This document shows positions 14,646 through 23,699 of a stretch of DNA of 32,608 nt, in pieces (positions within the stretch are counted from its first letter, which is position 1; each line of letters begins with the position of its first letter). Source of the stretch: Oxalobacteraceae bacterium OM1 (lineage in GTDB: Bacteria; Pseudomonadota; Gammaproteobacteria; Burkholderiales; Burkholderiaceae_D); assembly GCA_004570315.1 (NCBI GenBank), contig SPQI01000141.1, positions 1 through 32,608 on the forward strand, in the 5' to 3' direction. Made by a program: the position numbers and the translations under genes. The notes under the pieces are model-generated. The model ran no database searches, was not told the origin of the DNA, and was given only the letters and a program-made list of their open reading frames with translations.

Positions 14646-15595
14646 GCCAGCCAACAACCCTGCCAGACGGACCGTGGGAATCGCTATTCCGGAGCGCTCT
14701 TACCCTTATCGATGAAATCCGGCAACACGGCGGGCTTGCCGACCCGTTTTTCACATTCGGTGGCGGTACGGTACTGATGCTGCGCTACGGGCATCGACTG
14801 AGCAAGGACATTGATATCTTCGTTCCTGATCCGCAAAGCCTCGGTTACGTCTCACCGCGCCTCAGTGATGTGGCGGAAGAGCTGTGCAGGGCCCAGTACG
14901 TCGAAGCAGCCGGGTACGTAAAGCTTCAATTGGAGCAAGGCGAAATTGATTTTGTGGCCGCGCCCAATTTGCTTCCCGCTGAGCATGCATTCGAGCTATG
15001 GGAGCTTTTTGGACAGTCCGTTCGTGTAGAAACAGCGGCAGAGATTGTAGCCAAGAAAATGTATCACCGCGGCGACAAGGCGACTGCCCGGGATCTGTTC
15101 GATCTTGCACTCGTCATTGAGCGTGAGCCCGCCGCAATGTCCATGGCGCAGCCGTTCTTCTACCGCCACATGGACAAATTTTCTGCACATCTTCATACGC
15201 CCAGCGCAAGCTTTGTTCGCCAGTTCAACGATATCGCCACGCTCGAGTATCAGCCTACCTTCGAGCATGCAGTCAAGGCCACGCTACAGTACTTCAACGG
15301 CATGAAGACGGAGCTGAGTAAATCTGCAGGAACGGCGCTCCAATTTGCCAATGAAAATGGGTACAACGTCGAAGCAACCGATGTTGAAAAAGGCAACTAC
15401 GTTGGCAGGCTCTTGCACACCACTTCCCACCATATCGTGCAGCATCTCGGGCACGATTCCGTGGCACTCCATGAGCTCCATCGTCTTCCCGGGCCACTGC
15501 AAGACGCGGTGGACGAGTCCAATGTCCACCTTCGCTATCGCCACGGAACCGCATCACTTTTGACCAAAGGGCGTTCGCCTGGTCATGAACGGTAA
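14642..15595 (+). CDS. AbiEii/AbiGii-type nucleotidyltransferase toxin
   Basis: This is a 317-residue protein with the DUF1814/AbiEii nucleotidyltransferase core. FTFGGGTVLMLRYGHR supplies the GG-T motif, followed by LSKDIDIFV with the catalytic S-x-DxD pattern, and YVKLQLEQGEIDFVAAP carries the third acidic residue. The conserved TAAEIVAKKMYHRGDKATARD region is also present. These toxins transfer nucleotides to target RNA or protein and stop growth until neutralised. ATG 14642 overlapping the antitoxin stop is preferred to the GTG at 14636. The C-terminal 100 residues contain several His residues and look less family-typical. Confidence 0.85.
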   Translation: MSQPTTLPDGPWESLFRSALTLIDEIRQHGGLADPFFTFGGGTVLMLRYGHRLSKDIDIFVPDPQSLGYVSPRLSDVAEELCRAQYVEAAGYVKLQLEQGEIDFVAAPNLLPAEHAFELWELFGQSVRVETAAEIVAKKMYHRGDKATARDLFDLALVIEREPAAMSMAQPFFYRHMDKFSAHLHTPSASFVRQFNDIATLEYQPTFEHAVKATLQYFNGMKTELSKSAGTALQFANENGYNVEATDVEKGNYVGRLLHTTSHHIVQHLGHDSVALHELHRLPGPLQDAVDESNVHLRYRHGTASLLTKGRSPGHER

Positions 15596-15768
15596 GTGGG
15601 AGTGCCACAAACTGGCGACATAGGGAAGCGCATGGTCGCATTCCCGCACTGATCAAGAAGCGCGTTTCTCAGTGAGCGGCACGCAGACATTGTCATACAC
15701 TACGCGCGCCCAGAGCGGGCATACGTACCAAATAGCTCGGCAAGATGCCAGCCCAGGGAGGGACAAAG

Positions 15769-16023
15769 ATGAATGATTTTAAGCTGACGTAGCACACACA
15801 CTGCTGGCACCACGATACCACGCTGACGGTGCGCAAGACCGCAACCGGATGGCACATCTCGCATATTGCGATCAATGGCGATACGGACTGTGAAGGCGCG
15901 CCTGGGCTGGCGGCGAATCCCCACCAAGACAACGTAAAGTTTCCGCATGATGTTGGCGCGTTCCTCGGTTTCGTTTGGGACCAATTGGACGGCAGCGTGA
16001 TTGACAACGATCGCGCACAGTGA
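15769..16023 (+). pseudogene. Small conserved-looking gene interrupted by a nonsense codon
   Basis: With a strong AGGGAGGGAC ribosome-binding site, ATG 15769 starts MNDFKLT and then hits TAG at 15790-15792. The same frame continues open to 16023, giving HCWHHDTTLTVRKTATGWHI, INGDTDCEG and FLGFVWDQLDGSVID. Reading CAG for TAG would restore an 84-residue protein. The family is not recognised. It looks like a recent pseudogene, or a gene read through a suppressed amber codon. Confidence 0.5.
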
Positions 16024-16502
16024 TGATCAATCCGATCGGTGAGTGGATCTCGGTATGCGAGTCATCGCAGCCAGTCTGGAAGGTCTGGAACAGCTAGGAG
16101 AGCGAATCCCGGACGTTGGGAAAAATGCCGCGCCAGGCGCTTAGCCATAACCGCTTTTTGAATGCGGAAAGACGAGGCAAACCATGACGGTGACCTGTAC
16201 GGGAAAGATGTTCAAAGCCTTCCTGAGCGGCACCTACCATCCCGACACCGAACCCGGTGTGCTATTTGATTGTGGGATGTGGCCCGGCTTCTAATACGAC
16301 GCGGCACGCCGACACGATGGAGCAGTTTTTTGTGACGTGGCACAAGGAGAGTCCGACAACCCTCGTGATTGTCGATGTGCGGCGGGAACGAGGGAGCACG
16401 GTGCGCCAGGCGATCGCGGATGCCCTCATGCAGCGATTGCACTAGAAAACCTGGCGCATGCGTCCCGTAGCGGCCGGTTGCCGCGCACACTGGGAGTAGC
16501 AC

Positions 16503-16640
16503 TTGAATACGGTAGAAATCAAGGAGATGGTCGCGGCCGAGCATGGCTTCAGCAAGATGAAGACCAAACAAATTGTGGAACAGGTGTTCGGCGTGGTGGG
16601 TAGTACCCTGAAAAAGGCGATCTCGTTGTCAGAGCCAATG
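16503..16640 (+). pseudogene. Truncated HU-family DNA-binding protein fragment
   Basis: The translation NTVEIKEMVAAEHGFSKMK, then QIVEQVFGVVGSTLKKA, matches the N-terminal dimerisation helices of HU/IHF proteins. The sequence then loses similarity before the SLPGFGKFEV strand that should follow. Without the DNA-binding arms it cannot act as HU. It sits among other fragments in a decayed stretch. Confidence 0.6.
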
Positions 16641-16756
16641 CTGGACTGGCTCCGGTCGATGCCGCCAACCCGCTCGCATGCGCCGAGCTTCTGGAGATGA
16701 ACGGACGCTACGCGAGATCGGCCGTCTTCAAGCGCGAGGTATCAAGTGCGATGTAA
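16637..16756 (+). pseudogene. C-terminal fragment of an unrecognised protein
   Basis: In the frame after the HU fragment, 39 codons read as protein-like, including DAANPLACAELLEMNG and RSAVFKREVSSAM, and end at TAA 16754-16756. There is no start codon. It may be a piece of a different gene joined by deletion to the HU fragment. Between 16024 and 16502 only a weak 36-codon frame (16184-16294, with GAGG upstream) and another small frame ending at 16445 are visible; neither is convincing. Confidence 0.3.
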
Positions 16757-16901
16757 CTGGATTCCTTGGCGACGACGAGGACCACGGAGCGGTGGCAGTA
16801 CGTGTTGAATAGGCTCAACGGCCGTGACCATTAACATTTCAAAGTAACGCGCCGCGTGCGGCGCCGATGTGCGCCGTGTGCAGCGTGGGCAGGCGAACGC
16901 G

Positions 16902-17516
16902 TCACGGCTTTGCGGTGCCCAGCGCCATGGCGAACAACAGGAAGGTCACTGCACCCGTCCGGTTCAGGATGCGGCCACCGTTTCCCGAACTCAGCCAAGC
17001 TTGCGCTTGGCGCGCAACGAGCGCATACGCACCGTGGATCACGAGCAATAGCATGCAGTAAGTCCCAACCAGTACGGAAAACTGGACCAGGTAGCGGCTC
17101 GACATGTCGATGAACTGGGGAAAGACCGAAAGAAAGAAGAGAATGGCCTTTGGGTTGGTCACTTGCAGTGACACGCCAGACGCAATGCGTTTAACAAAGC
17201 TTGCGTCGTCCGGCCGCCGGAGTGCCACGCGCAGGCCCGGGGCTCGCCAGAGCTTCACGCCCAGCCAGGCCAGGTACACCGCACCAATCAACTTTATGGC
17301 GGTGAATGCGGCGGCCGATGTCGCAAGCAGGGCCCCTATACTGGTGGCAGCTACGCCAGCGACGACTAGGGTCCCGCAGGCGACCCCGACGATTCCACCC
17401 AGCGCGCCCTTGGCGCCATACTGGAGTGAGTTCGTGAGTGTCAGGACGACGCCTGGACCAGGACTGCAGATTGCCGCGGTAGCCATGAGCAGGAAGGCCG
17501 GATAGAGCTTCACCAT
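16902..17516 (-). CDS. LysE/RhtB-family amino-acid exporter
   Basis: This is a 204-residue inner-membrane protein starting MVKLYPAFLL at ATG 17516, with AAGGAC nearby as ribosome-binding site. The LysE hallmark SPGPGVVLTL at about 18-27 follows the first membrane helix. Hydrophobic segments near 40-60, 65-90, 120-140, 145-170 and 185-204 and the conserved NPKAILFFLSVFPQF at about 121-135 complete the family pattern. Such proteins export amino acids or homoserine lactones. The substrate cannot be told. A longer frame extends upstream to 17864 but lacks family similarity. The gene is monocistronic as far as can be seen. Confidence 0.88.
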   Translation of the reverse strand: MVKLYPAFLLMATAAICSPGPGVVLTLTNSLQYGAKGALGGIVGVACGTLVVAGVAATSIGALLATSAAAFTAIKLIGAVYLAWLGVKLWRAPGLRVALRRPDDASFVKRIASGVSLQVTNPKAILFFLSVFPQFIDMSSRYLVQFSVLVGTYCMLLLVIHGAYALVARQAQAWLSSGNGGRILNRTGAVTFLLFAMALGTAKP

Positions 17517-17928
17517 GTGTCCTTGATCGTGTGTCGATGGGGATGCCGTCCGCAGCAGGCGGTGCACGCCGTTCCTCGGCAAGCGTCGCAGGACAGATGC
17601 ACGGCAGGGAAGGGCGACTTCACATTGAGCAGAGCCGACAGCAAAATTTAGCAGATGGCGATGGTCATCGCACCAAGTCGCCCGGTATACCGGCTGCGCC
17701 CGATGCTGTCTGGCGGCCGTCGACACAGTGAAGGGCTGGGCCGCGCGTGCGCCGGTCCGGACGCGTTTCCAGCGCTGGGTGCTTGTCAGGGAACGGGCGG
17801 CCCCAGTGTAGAAGCATGGCGACCTGCCGGCTTGAACGAAACGGCTAGGGCGCCGCTGCCGCACCGGTACGGCACGGCAATCGCGCGACTAGCCGACGCA
17901 CGGCACTCCGTGGCCTTGCCTTCTCGTG
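17517..17928. other. Stretch without a gene upstream of lysE
   Basis: Only frames without family resemblance are seen. The ribosome-binding site of the exporter gene lies at its left edge. No clear promoter pair was found. Confidence 0.4.
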
Positions 17929-18010
17929 AAAAAAATGGCCCGCAGCCAAGTCGGTGCGGGCCGAAAAGACACTAACTTCCAAGAGTGGCGTCGGCACCAT
18001 GGGTGTCGAC
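17929..18010 (-). ncRNA. Structured repeat copy 1: hairpin plus rho-independent terminator
   Basis: Reading the minus strand, a 9-bp hairpin (18010-17990, GTCG-x-CACC arms) is followed by a linker containing CACTCTTGG and TGTCTTTTC. A GGCCCGCA/TGCGGGCC hairpin (17962-17937) and a run of seven T's (17935-17929) follow. The same order occurs at 23566-23648 with a well conserved linker. It lies about 175 bp beyond the stop of the Crp-like gene on the same strand. It may be a terminator, an sRNA or a leader. Confidence 0.55.
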
Positions 18011-18184
18011 AGAGGCAGTGTGACCACTCTTCCGCGCGGCCAGAACAAGCATTAATGCGTTGTAATAATTCATTCCGGGCGCGCGTCGATGTCGATGGGG
18101 ACGCGCGCTGTGGCGGTGGCCACGTGCGACCTTAGGGCGCGGTAGGTAGCGGGCATCGTCCGCAATGAGCGCACGCCACCGCGC

Positions 18185-18877
18185 CTAAGGCATGTCGGTC
18201 ATATTCAGCAAATGCTCTTCCGACAGCAGTTCGATATGCCGGTAGCCCACCCGAATGGCGCCCAGCTCGACCAGCTGTTTCAATTCGATGTTCAGGGTCT
18301 GGCGGGAAATGCCCAGCATCATCGCCAGCGCCTCCTGCGACACGGGTACCCGCCGCCGGATCGTGGGGTCGGCGGCGGCGTCGCCATGGGCCAGCGCCAG
18401 CAGACGATGCACAATCCGCTCACGGGTAGTCCGCAAGGTGGCCGCCTCGACGACCCCGTACAGCAGTCGGATCCGCTCCGCGAGCAGCGTCGCGATCGCC
18501 CGCGAAAATTCGACGCGCGCCATCAATCCATGGAACACCGCGCCCGGGAGCATCAGGACCTCAGTCTTGCGCAGCGCCGTCGCGTCATGCGGCCGCGGTT
18601 GGCCGTTCAGCAGCGAACTCTCCGCAAACCAGGTGCCGGCTTCCAGTACCGCCAGCGCAGCTTCCTTACCATCTTTTCGCAGCGTCGACAGCTTCAGCAT
18701 GCCACTCACCACCGCATACATGCCGTCGGGGGCATCGCCCCGCCGGTACAGCATTTCGCCGCTGCGCAGGTGCAGCAGTTTCGATTCGCCGACCATGATC
18801 TCGCGGATCGGGCCGGGTAGGGCGCTAAACCAATGGTTGACGGACAGCGGCTGCAGCAGATCAGGACAGGGCGGCAT
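18185..18877 (-). CDS. Crp/Fnr-family transcriptional regulator
   Basis: This is a 230-residue protein with an N-terminal cyclic-nucleotide-binding-like beta barrel at about 15-130 (LRSGEMLYRRGDAPDGMYAV, GTWFAESSLLNGQPR), a dimerisation helix near 135-155, and a C-terminal winged HTH (SQEALAMMLGISRQTLNIEL, ending GAIRVGYRHIEL). No cysteine cluster of the Fnr type is present. The Arg/Ser pair for cAMP in the ESSLLNGQPR segment is not canonical, so the ligand is unknown. ATG 18877 gives the family's usual length, though no strong ribosome-binding site is seen. It is divergent from the acylase gene across 213 bp, making it a candidate regulator of that gene. Confidence 0.85.
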   Translation of the reverse strand: MPPCPDLLQPLSVNHWFSALPGPIREIMVGESKLLHLRSGEMLYRRGDAPDGMYAVVSGMLKLSTLRKDGKEAALAVLEAGTWFAESSLLNGQPRPHDATALRKTEVLMLPGAVFHGLMARVEFSRAIATLLAERIRLLYGVVEAATLRTTRERIVHRLLALAHGDAAADPTIRRRVPVSQEALAMMLGISRQTLNIELKQLVELGAIRVGYRHIELLSEEHLLNMTDMP

Positions 18878-19047
18878 CGGGTGATTTTCAGAAGACTGTA
18901 AGAAACCTGACAGTTCAAAAGTATAGACAGCTTGTAACGTGACGTCGCGTTCGCAAGGACCGCCAAGACGAGAGTGCAAGAAAGCGCGCCGGCGGCCCCG
19001 CCGAGTCCGGTCGAACCTGGTTCTGCCTCTCTATCGTTGCACCGTAC

Positions 19048-19069
19048 CTCAACACATTGAGCCGCTCAA
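19048..19069. promoter_or_regulatory. Alternating CTCAA/TTGAG half-sites before the acylase gene
   Basis: CTCAA (19048-19052), TTGAG (19057-19061) and CTCAA (19065-19069) form two overlapping inverted repeats, 22-43 nt before the acylase start codon, in the region shared with the divergent Crp-like gene. This is a candidate operator; the sites are short, so chance is possible. Confidence 0.3.
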
Positions 19070-19090
19070 CGCGGCCACAGGAGACGCTGT

Positions 19091-21565
19091 ATGTTTGGAC
19101 GAGCACCCACGAACACTTCAACATTGTCAAAGACTACGTGCCTCGTGGCGGTGGCGGGAATCGCCGCCGTTGGCCTGCTGGGCTGTGGGGGCACCACGGG
19201 CAGTTCGGCGCCGGTCTACAAGTATGATGCGAAAGTGCAGCGCACCAGCTTCGGCGTGGCACACGTGACGGGCAATGACTATGCGAGCATGGCGTATGGC
19301 TTGGGCTACGCGTTCGCCCAGGACAATTTCTGCGACCTTGCCGCCAAGATCACCCAAGTCAACGGCGAGTATGCCAAGCATTTCGGGGCCGATAGCCGGG
19401 TGGCACTGGCCTCCTCGGCCACGCCGAACATCAGCGCGGTCGATTCCGATTTCCTACACAGGCTCCAGTATGACAAGGCAACGATTTCTGCGACCTGGGA
19501 CAAGGCGTCCAGTGCGACGCGCGACATGGCGCGCGGTTACGCCGACGGTGTCAATCGCTACCTGCGCGAAACCGGCGCGGGTGGTTTGCCGCAAGCATGC
19601 CGCAATGGCAGCTGGGTCCGGGAAATCACGGCAGCCGACCTATACCTTTGGTGGACGAGCGTGGCCACTATTCCTGGCTCGCAGTCGTTCGCCAGCATGC
19701 TGGCCGGTGCCACGCCACCAACGACAACCAGTGCCAACGCAAGCGCCCCGGCGCGGTATGCCCGGATGCGTCCCCAACGGATGTTGGCCAGCGCCGCGCA
19801 GTCGCTGGCGAAGATTGCCCCATCGCTGCGTGATGCCGGCAGCAATGGCTGGGCATTCGGCAAGGATGCGACGGCGGACGGGCGTGGCATGTTGCTGAGC
19901 AATCCGCACTGGCCTTGGACGGGCATGAACAAGTGGCACCAAATCCACCTGACCGTGCCGGGCAAACTGGACGCCATGGGCGTGTCGTATCCCGGTGTGC
20001 CGATTGTCTTGGTGGGCTTTAACAAGAGTCTCGGCTGGACCACCACCGTGTCGACCGGTGCGCGCACCGTGATCCGCGAACTCGCTTTGGGCGCGACACC
20101 GACGTCGTATGTCGTCGACGGTGTGACGAAGCAAATGACGACGCGCGACATCACGGTGGACGTCAAAGGCGGCACACCGCAAAAACGGACCTTCTACCTG
20201 ACCGAATTCGGGCCGATCGTCAACGCGCCGTCCCTTGGCTTGGCATGGACGCCAACCCGCGCCTTCGCATTCACGGACATTAATTTGGCCAATAATCGTG
20301 TGATTGACCATTGGCTTGCACTTGCCCAGTCCGAAACAGCGGTCGACGCGGCACAAAAGATGGCGGCCATCCTGGGCAACCCATTGGCCAATCTAGTCAT
20401 GGCGGACTCCACCGGTGACGCCGTCGTCAGCGACCACACCGTCAAGGTCAATCTGACCGACGCCAAAATTGCTGCCTGCGCCCTTCCCGGGGTGGGACAG
20501 GCGCTGACGGCGCAAGGCATCCTGACCATCGATGGATCGCGCAGCCAGTGCAATCCCGATCAAGATCCGTCCACGCCGCAGGGCGGTATCCTTCCGGCGC
20601 GCAGCTTGCCGTATTTGCGCCGCACCGACTATGTGGCCAACGCCAATAACAGCTACTGGCTCTTCAATCCGTCGGCCCCACTCACCGGGCTGCCGATGGT
20701 CAACGGTGCAGCCGTGGCGCCGATCAGCCTGCGTGCCAGGATGAACTACACGCAGATCGAGGAGCGCCTCGCCGGCCGCGATGGTTTGCCCGGCACGAAA
20801 GTCACGCCGGAGCTGATCCAGACCATGCTAAACGGGTCGACGTCCAAGCCACTGATTGGTAACCGAAGCATGGCGGCGGAGCTGCTGATGCCGGCCGTCC
20901 TCGAACTGTGCAAGACGTCGACCGCCGTGCCGATGGGCGATGGGACGACCCAGGATATTGGCGCGGCATGCACGGTACTCAGCCAATGGGACTGGCACTA
21001 CAACCCGGAGTCCGTGGGGGTGCATGTCTTCCGCGAATTCTTCAACACTGCCAGTGCGCTTGGCAATGCGGTGTGGGCGGTGCCGTTCGCGCCGAGCGAT
21101 CCCGTTCACACGCCGCGCGAGCCCAAGCTCGGCGACGCCTCGGTCAGGCTGAAACTGCAACAGGCGCTTGGTGCTGCGGTGCGCACCCTCGGTGCCAAGG
21201 GCATCCCGTTGGACAAGCCATGGGGCGAGCTGTTTTACACAACGGTCAACGGCCAAAACGTACCGATGGGCGGGGGGAGCACCAATGAAGGTCTCGCCAA
21301 CCAGATGAATGGCGGAGCGCTGAGCGCAAGCGGGTACAACGATGTCAGCTCCGGCTCCAGTTATGTGTCGGTCATGGCCTTTGGCAAAGACGGTCCCGAA
21401 GTGGACGCCGTGCTGATCCCGGGGCAGTCGACCAATCCTGCGTCGCCGTACTACTATGATCAGGCAAAGGAACTCTGGGCGAAGCGGAAATGGCACCGGC
21501 TGCCGTTCACACCAGCGCAGGTTGCTGCTGACCCGAAACTTACGCAAACGGTGTTGCAGGAGTGA
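19091..21565 (+). CDS. Penicillin/AHL-acylase-type Ntn hydrolase lipoprotein
   Basis: This is an 824-residue secreted precursor. The N-terminus has a hydrophobic stretch ending in the lipobox LLGC, with Cys32 as the lipidation site. An alpha chain follows to about residue 250. The junction AGSNGWAFGKDAT puts the N-terminal nucleophile Ser near 251, where self-cleavage frees the beta chain, as in penicillin G acylase, PvdQ and QuiP. Conserved pieces SNPHWPW, VGFNKSLGWTTT, YLTEFGPIV and YVANANNSYWLFNP fit the family. The likely substrates are N-acyl amides such as acyl-homoserine lactones, in the periplasm or at the outer membrane. AGGAG seven bases before ATG 19091 supports the start. A secreted MBL-fold protein follows 173 bp downstream. 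Confidence 0.9.
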   Translation: MFGRAPTNTSTLSKTTCLVAVAGIAAVGLLGCGGTTGSSAPVYKYDAKVQRTSFGVAHVTGNDYASMAYGLGYAFAQDNFCDLAAKITQVNGEYAKHFGADSRVALASSATPNISAVDSDFLHRLQYDKATISATWDKASSATRDMARGYADGVNRYLRETGAGGLPQACRNGSWVREITAADLYLWWTSVATIPGSQSFASMLAGATPPTTTSANASAPARYARMRPQRMLASAAQSLAKIAPSLRDAGSNGWAFGKDATADGRGMLLSNPHWPWTGMNKWHQIHLTVPGKLDAMGVSYPGVPIVLVGFNKSLGWTTTVSTGARTVIRELALGATPTSYVVDGVTKQMTTRDITVDVKGGTPQKRTFYLTEFGPIVNAPSLGLAWTPTRAFAFTDINLANNRVIDHWLALAQSETAVDAAQKMAAILGNPLANLVMADSTGDAVVSDHTVKVNLTDAKIAACALPGVGQALTAQGILTIDGSRSQCNPDQDPSTPQGGILPARSLPYLRRTDYVANANNSYWLFNPSAPLTGLPMVNGAAVAPISLRARMNYTQIEERLAGRDGLPGTKVTPELIQTMLNGSTSKPLIGNRSMAAELLMPAVLELCKTSTAVPMGDGTTQDIGAACTVLSQWDWHYNPESVGVHVFREFFNTASALGNAVWAVPFAPSDPVHTPREPKLGDASVRLKLQQALGAAVRTLGAKGIPLDKPWGELFYTTVNGQNVPMGGGSTNEGLANQMNGGALSASGYNDVSSGSSYVSVMAFGKDGPEVDAVLIPGQSTNPASPYYYDQAKELWAKRKWHRLPFTPAQVAADPKLTQTVLQE

Positions 21566-21616
21566 GCGGACAGCGGCCGTGAGTTAGATTGGCTTGCCTG
21601 ACCGCTGGCGGTGCAT

Positions 21617-21646
21617 CACGTTTGGCTATCGCGATGGCCAAACGTG
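21617..21646. terminator. Hairpin between the acylase and MBL genes
   Basis: CACGTTTGGC (21617-21626) and GCCAAACGTG (21637-21646) form a perfect 10-bp stem with a 10-nt loop that is itself palindromic (ATCGCGAT). No T-tract follows, so it is either an RNA processing/attenuation hairpin or a DNA-binding site. Confidence 0.45.
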
Positions 21647-21738
21647 GCGGCCGCCCGGCTCGGCCGGCATGACCCGCTGCACGCCAAGTAGCGCCTTGCG
21701 CAACCCGCCAGCGCCATCTGCGCCTGGCAAGGAACCCT

Positions 21739-23241
21739 ATGGCACATGTTTGCGTCCGCGCGCTCGCCACGGCCTGCGCCTTCATCGCTTCCCTTCCGGC
21801 CTTCGGCGCCGATCCGGCGGCCACCGCCCTTCTCAGGCAGGCCGTTGCAGCCCAGGGCGGCGAAGCGCTGTTGCGAGGCATAAAAACCGTCGCCTTCGAG
21901 TCCGCGGGCTACCGTAATATGCTGGAGCAATCGGAGCGCCCCGAGGGCCCTTATCTGATCGAGTTGCTCGACCTGTCGGAGCTGCACGATCACTCCCGCC
22001 ACGCGCTGCGCCGCCAGCTGCAGGTACGGGTTCCGCCCGCGGGCAACTACACGTTGACGACGCTGGTGGCAAACGGGGTGGCGATGCAGGCACGAGGCGA
22101 GCGGCAGATGCCGGGCAGCAGCCAGGATCTACTGCTGGCGGCCGAAACGCTGGCGCTTAGCCCGGAACGCGCGCTACTCAGCGCGCTCGACGCGGCAGAC
22201 GCGCACCGCGAACCCGACACCGTCGTGCACGGCGTGCCGCACCAGGTCGTGGCTTTCACGCTCGATGGTGCCCCCGTACGCCTCTACCTCAGCCAGTACA
22301 CGCAGCTGCCGTCTGCGCTTGAGTACGCCGGCCCGGCGGCGCGCACCGGGTACGCCGCCTACCTGGGCGACGTGGTCCGGCGGACGACGTGGGGATTTTG
22401 GCGTTTGGACAAAAGCGGGTTACGTTACCCGATGCAATGGCACATCCAGATCAACGGCATGCCAGACCGTACCCTGATGTTGCGTTCGCTCCGAGTGGAC
22501 GTGCCCTACGACCCGGCCTTGACGAGGGTGCCGGAGGCGGTGGCCGCACGCTTTGACCCGAAACAGCCGCTGCGCGACCCGAGCATGGTACCGCTGGGCG
22601 CGACGAAGCGCGAAATCGCCCCCGGCGTGCTGCTGATCGAAGCGGCGTGGAATGTCGCCGTCATTGACCAAGGCGATGGCCTGGTCGTGATCGAGGCACC
22701 GGTCTCGTCCGCGTATTCCTCCAAGGTGCTGGCCGAGGCAGCGGCGCGCTACCCCGGCAGGTCGGTGAAGGCGGTGGTAACGACCTCCGACTCCTGGCCG
22801 CACCTTGCCGGTATTCGCGAGTACGCCGCGCGCGGCATCCCGATCTACGCGCTGGACCTGTCCAGTGCAATCGTACGGCGCACGCTGGACGCCTCCTATG
22901 AGCGGGTTCCGGACACGCTGCAGCGGTTACCGCGGACGGCCGGTCTGCGCTGGGTCGCCGACAAGACGGTGCTCGGCACGGGCCCGAATCGCATTGAGCT
23001 GTATCCGATCCGAGGTGCCGCCGCCGAGCGGCAGATGATGGTCTGGCTGCCCGGGCATCGCCTGCTGTATGGCAGCGATCCGTTTCAGAAGGACGCGGCC
23101 GGTTACAACAACGCACAGGCGGTAAGTGAACTGGTGCACGCGGCCGCGCGCGAGCACCTGGACGTGGAGCGCTTTTTTATGATGCACCTGTCCGTCGCGC
23201 CGTTCAGCGAGTTGCGCGGGGTGTCGGGCGGCACGGACTGA
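21739..23241 (+). CDS. Secreted metallo-beta-lactamase-fold protein with degenerate metal motif
   Basis: This is a 500-residue protein with a signal peptide of about 23 residues (cleavage near AFGA-D). The N-terminal 280 residues are a beta-rich domain often fused to such proteins. The MBL-fold domain starts near 288 with VLLIEAAWNVAVIDQGDGLVVIEAP. The canonical T-H-x-H-x-D-H loop reads TTSDSWPHLAG at 348-358, so only the final His355 remains. LPGHRLLYGSDPF near 440 takes the place of the loop with the later metal ligand. It may bind one metal or be a non-hydrolytic relative. AAGGA six bases before ATG 21739 supports the start. It is probably co-transcribed with the acylase. Confidence 0.8.
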   Translation: MAHVCVRALATACAFIASLPAFGADPAATALLRQAVAAQGGEALLRGIKTVAFESAGYRNMLEQSERPEGPYLIELLDLSELHDHSRHALRRQLQVRVPPAGNYTLTTLVANGVAMQARGERQMPGSSQDLLLAAETLALSPERALLSALDAADAHREPDTVVHGVPHQVVAFTLDGAPVRLYLSQYTQLPSALEYAGPAARTGYAAYLGDVVRRTTWGFWRLDKSGLRYPMQWHIQINGMPDRTLMLRSLRVDVPYDPALTRVPEAVAARFDPKQPLRDPSMVPLGATKREIAPGVLLIEAAWNVAVIDQGDGLVVIEAPVSSAYSSKVLAEAAARYPGRSVKAVVTTSDSWPHLAGIREYAARGIPIYALDLSSAIVRRTLDASYERVPDTLQRLPRTAGLRWVADKTVLGTGPNRIELYPIRGAAAERQMMVWLPGHRLLYGSDPFQKDAAGYNNAQAVSELVHAAAREHLDVERFFMMHLSVAPFSELRGVSGGTD

Positions 23242-23565
23242 GCATCGGCGCGCCGGCTGCACCACGGGTTGTACGAGCGCCGACCGGTCGCCTGCATGTG
23301 AGCAAGAGGACGATCGCATCGGTCCAACCGGCGTTGCCCATACCGTCGCGCAAACGGAATGCGCGTCGCGAAGAGGGCAGGTCAAAACGGGCGCGACGGC
23401 AATGCGGTTTCCTTCTCCTGTGCCCTAAGGTATGACTTTGCAGCGCTCCGTGCGCGGCGATGCGGCGGGCGACAGCGGTCTCGTTCCCGACACGCCAGAA
23501 CAAGATACCTGTCGACAACACCGCGACGCCGCTCGCCGCCCGCCAAGTTTCGAACCGCGGATCGC
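23242..23565. other. Stretch without a gene
   Basis: No convincing frame or repeat was seen between the MBL-fold gene and the terminator-like repeat. Confidence 0.4.
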
Positions 23566-23648
23566 AAAAAAAAGGCCCGCAACCATATGGTGCGGGCCGA
23601 AAAGACACGTACTTCTGAGAGTGGCATCGACGCACTGGGACGTCGATG
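23566..23648 (-). ncRNA. Structured repeat copy 2: hairpin plus rho-independent terminator
   Basis: Reading the minus strand, CATCGACG/CGTCGATG (23648-23641 and 23632-23625) forms an 8-bp hairpin. A linker with CACTCTCAGAAGT and TGTCTTTTC follows, then a GC-rich stem GGCCCGC with an ACCAT/ATGGT extension (23598-23574) and eight T's (23573-23566). It is the same layout as the copy at 17929-18010. It lies about 50 bp beyond the stop of the HTH gene on the same strand. Confidence 0.6.
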
Positions 23649-23699
23649 TGCTGATTGTGGACGCGCTACGTCCAGGGCCGTATGAGTATTAGCGCAGCT

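Noticed and set aside
15646-15675. CACTGA/TCAGTG hairpin after the AbiEii-type gene as a terminator
   Set aside because: No T-tract on either strand and a large loop; not enough to call.
19637-19650. Sixth copy of the CTATACCTACCG motif inside the acylase gene
   Set aside because: Only CCTATACCT matches; the second half differs, so it is a chance hit.
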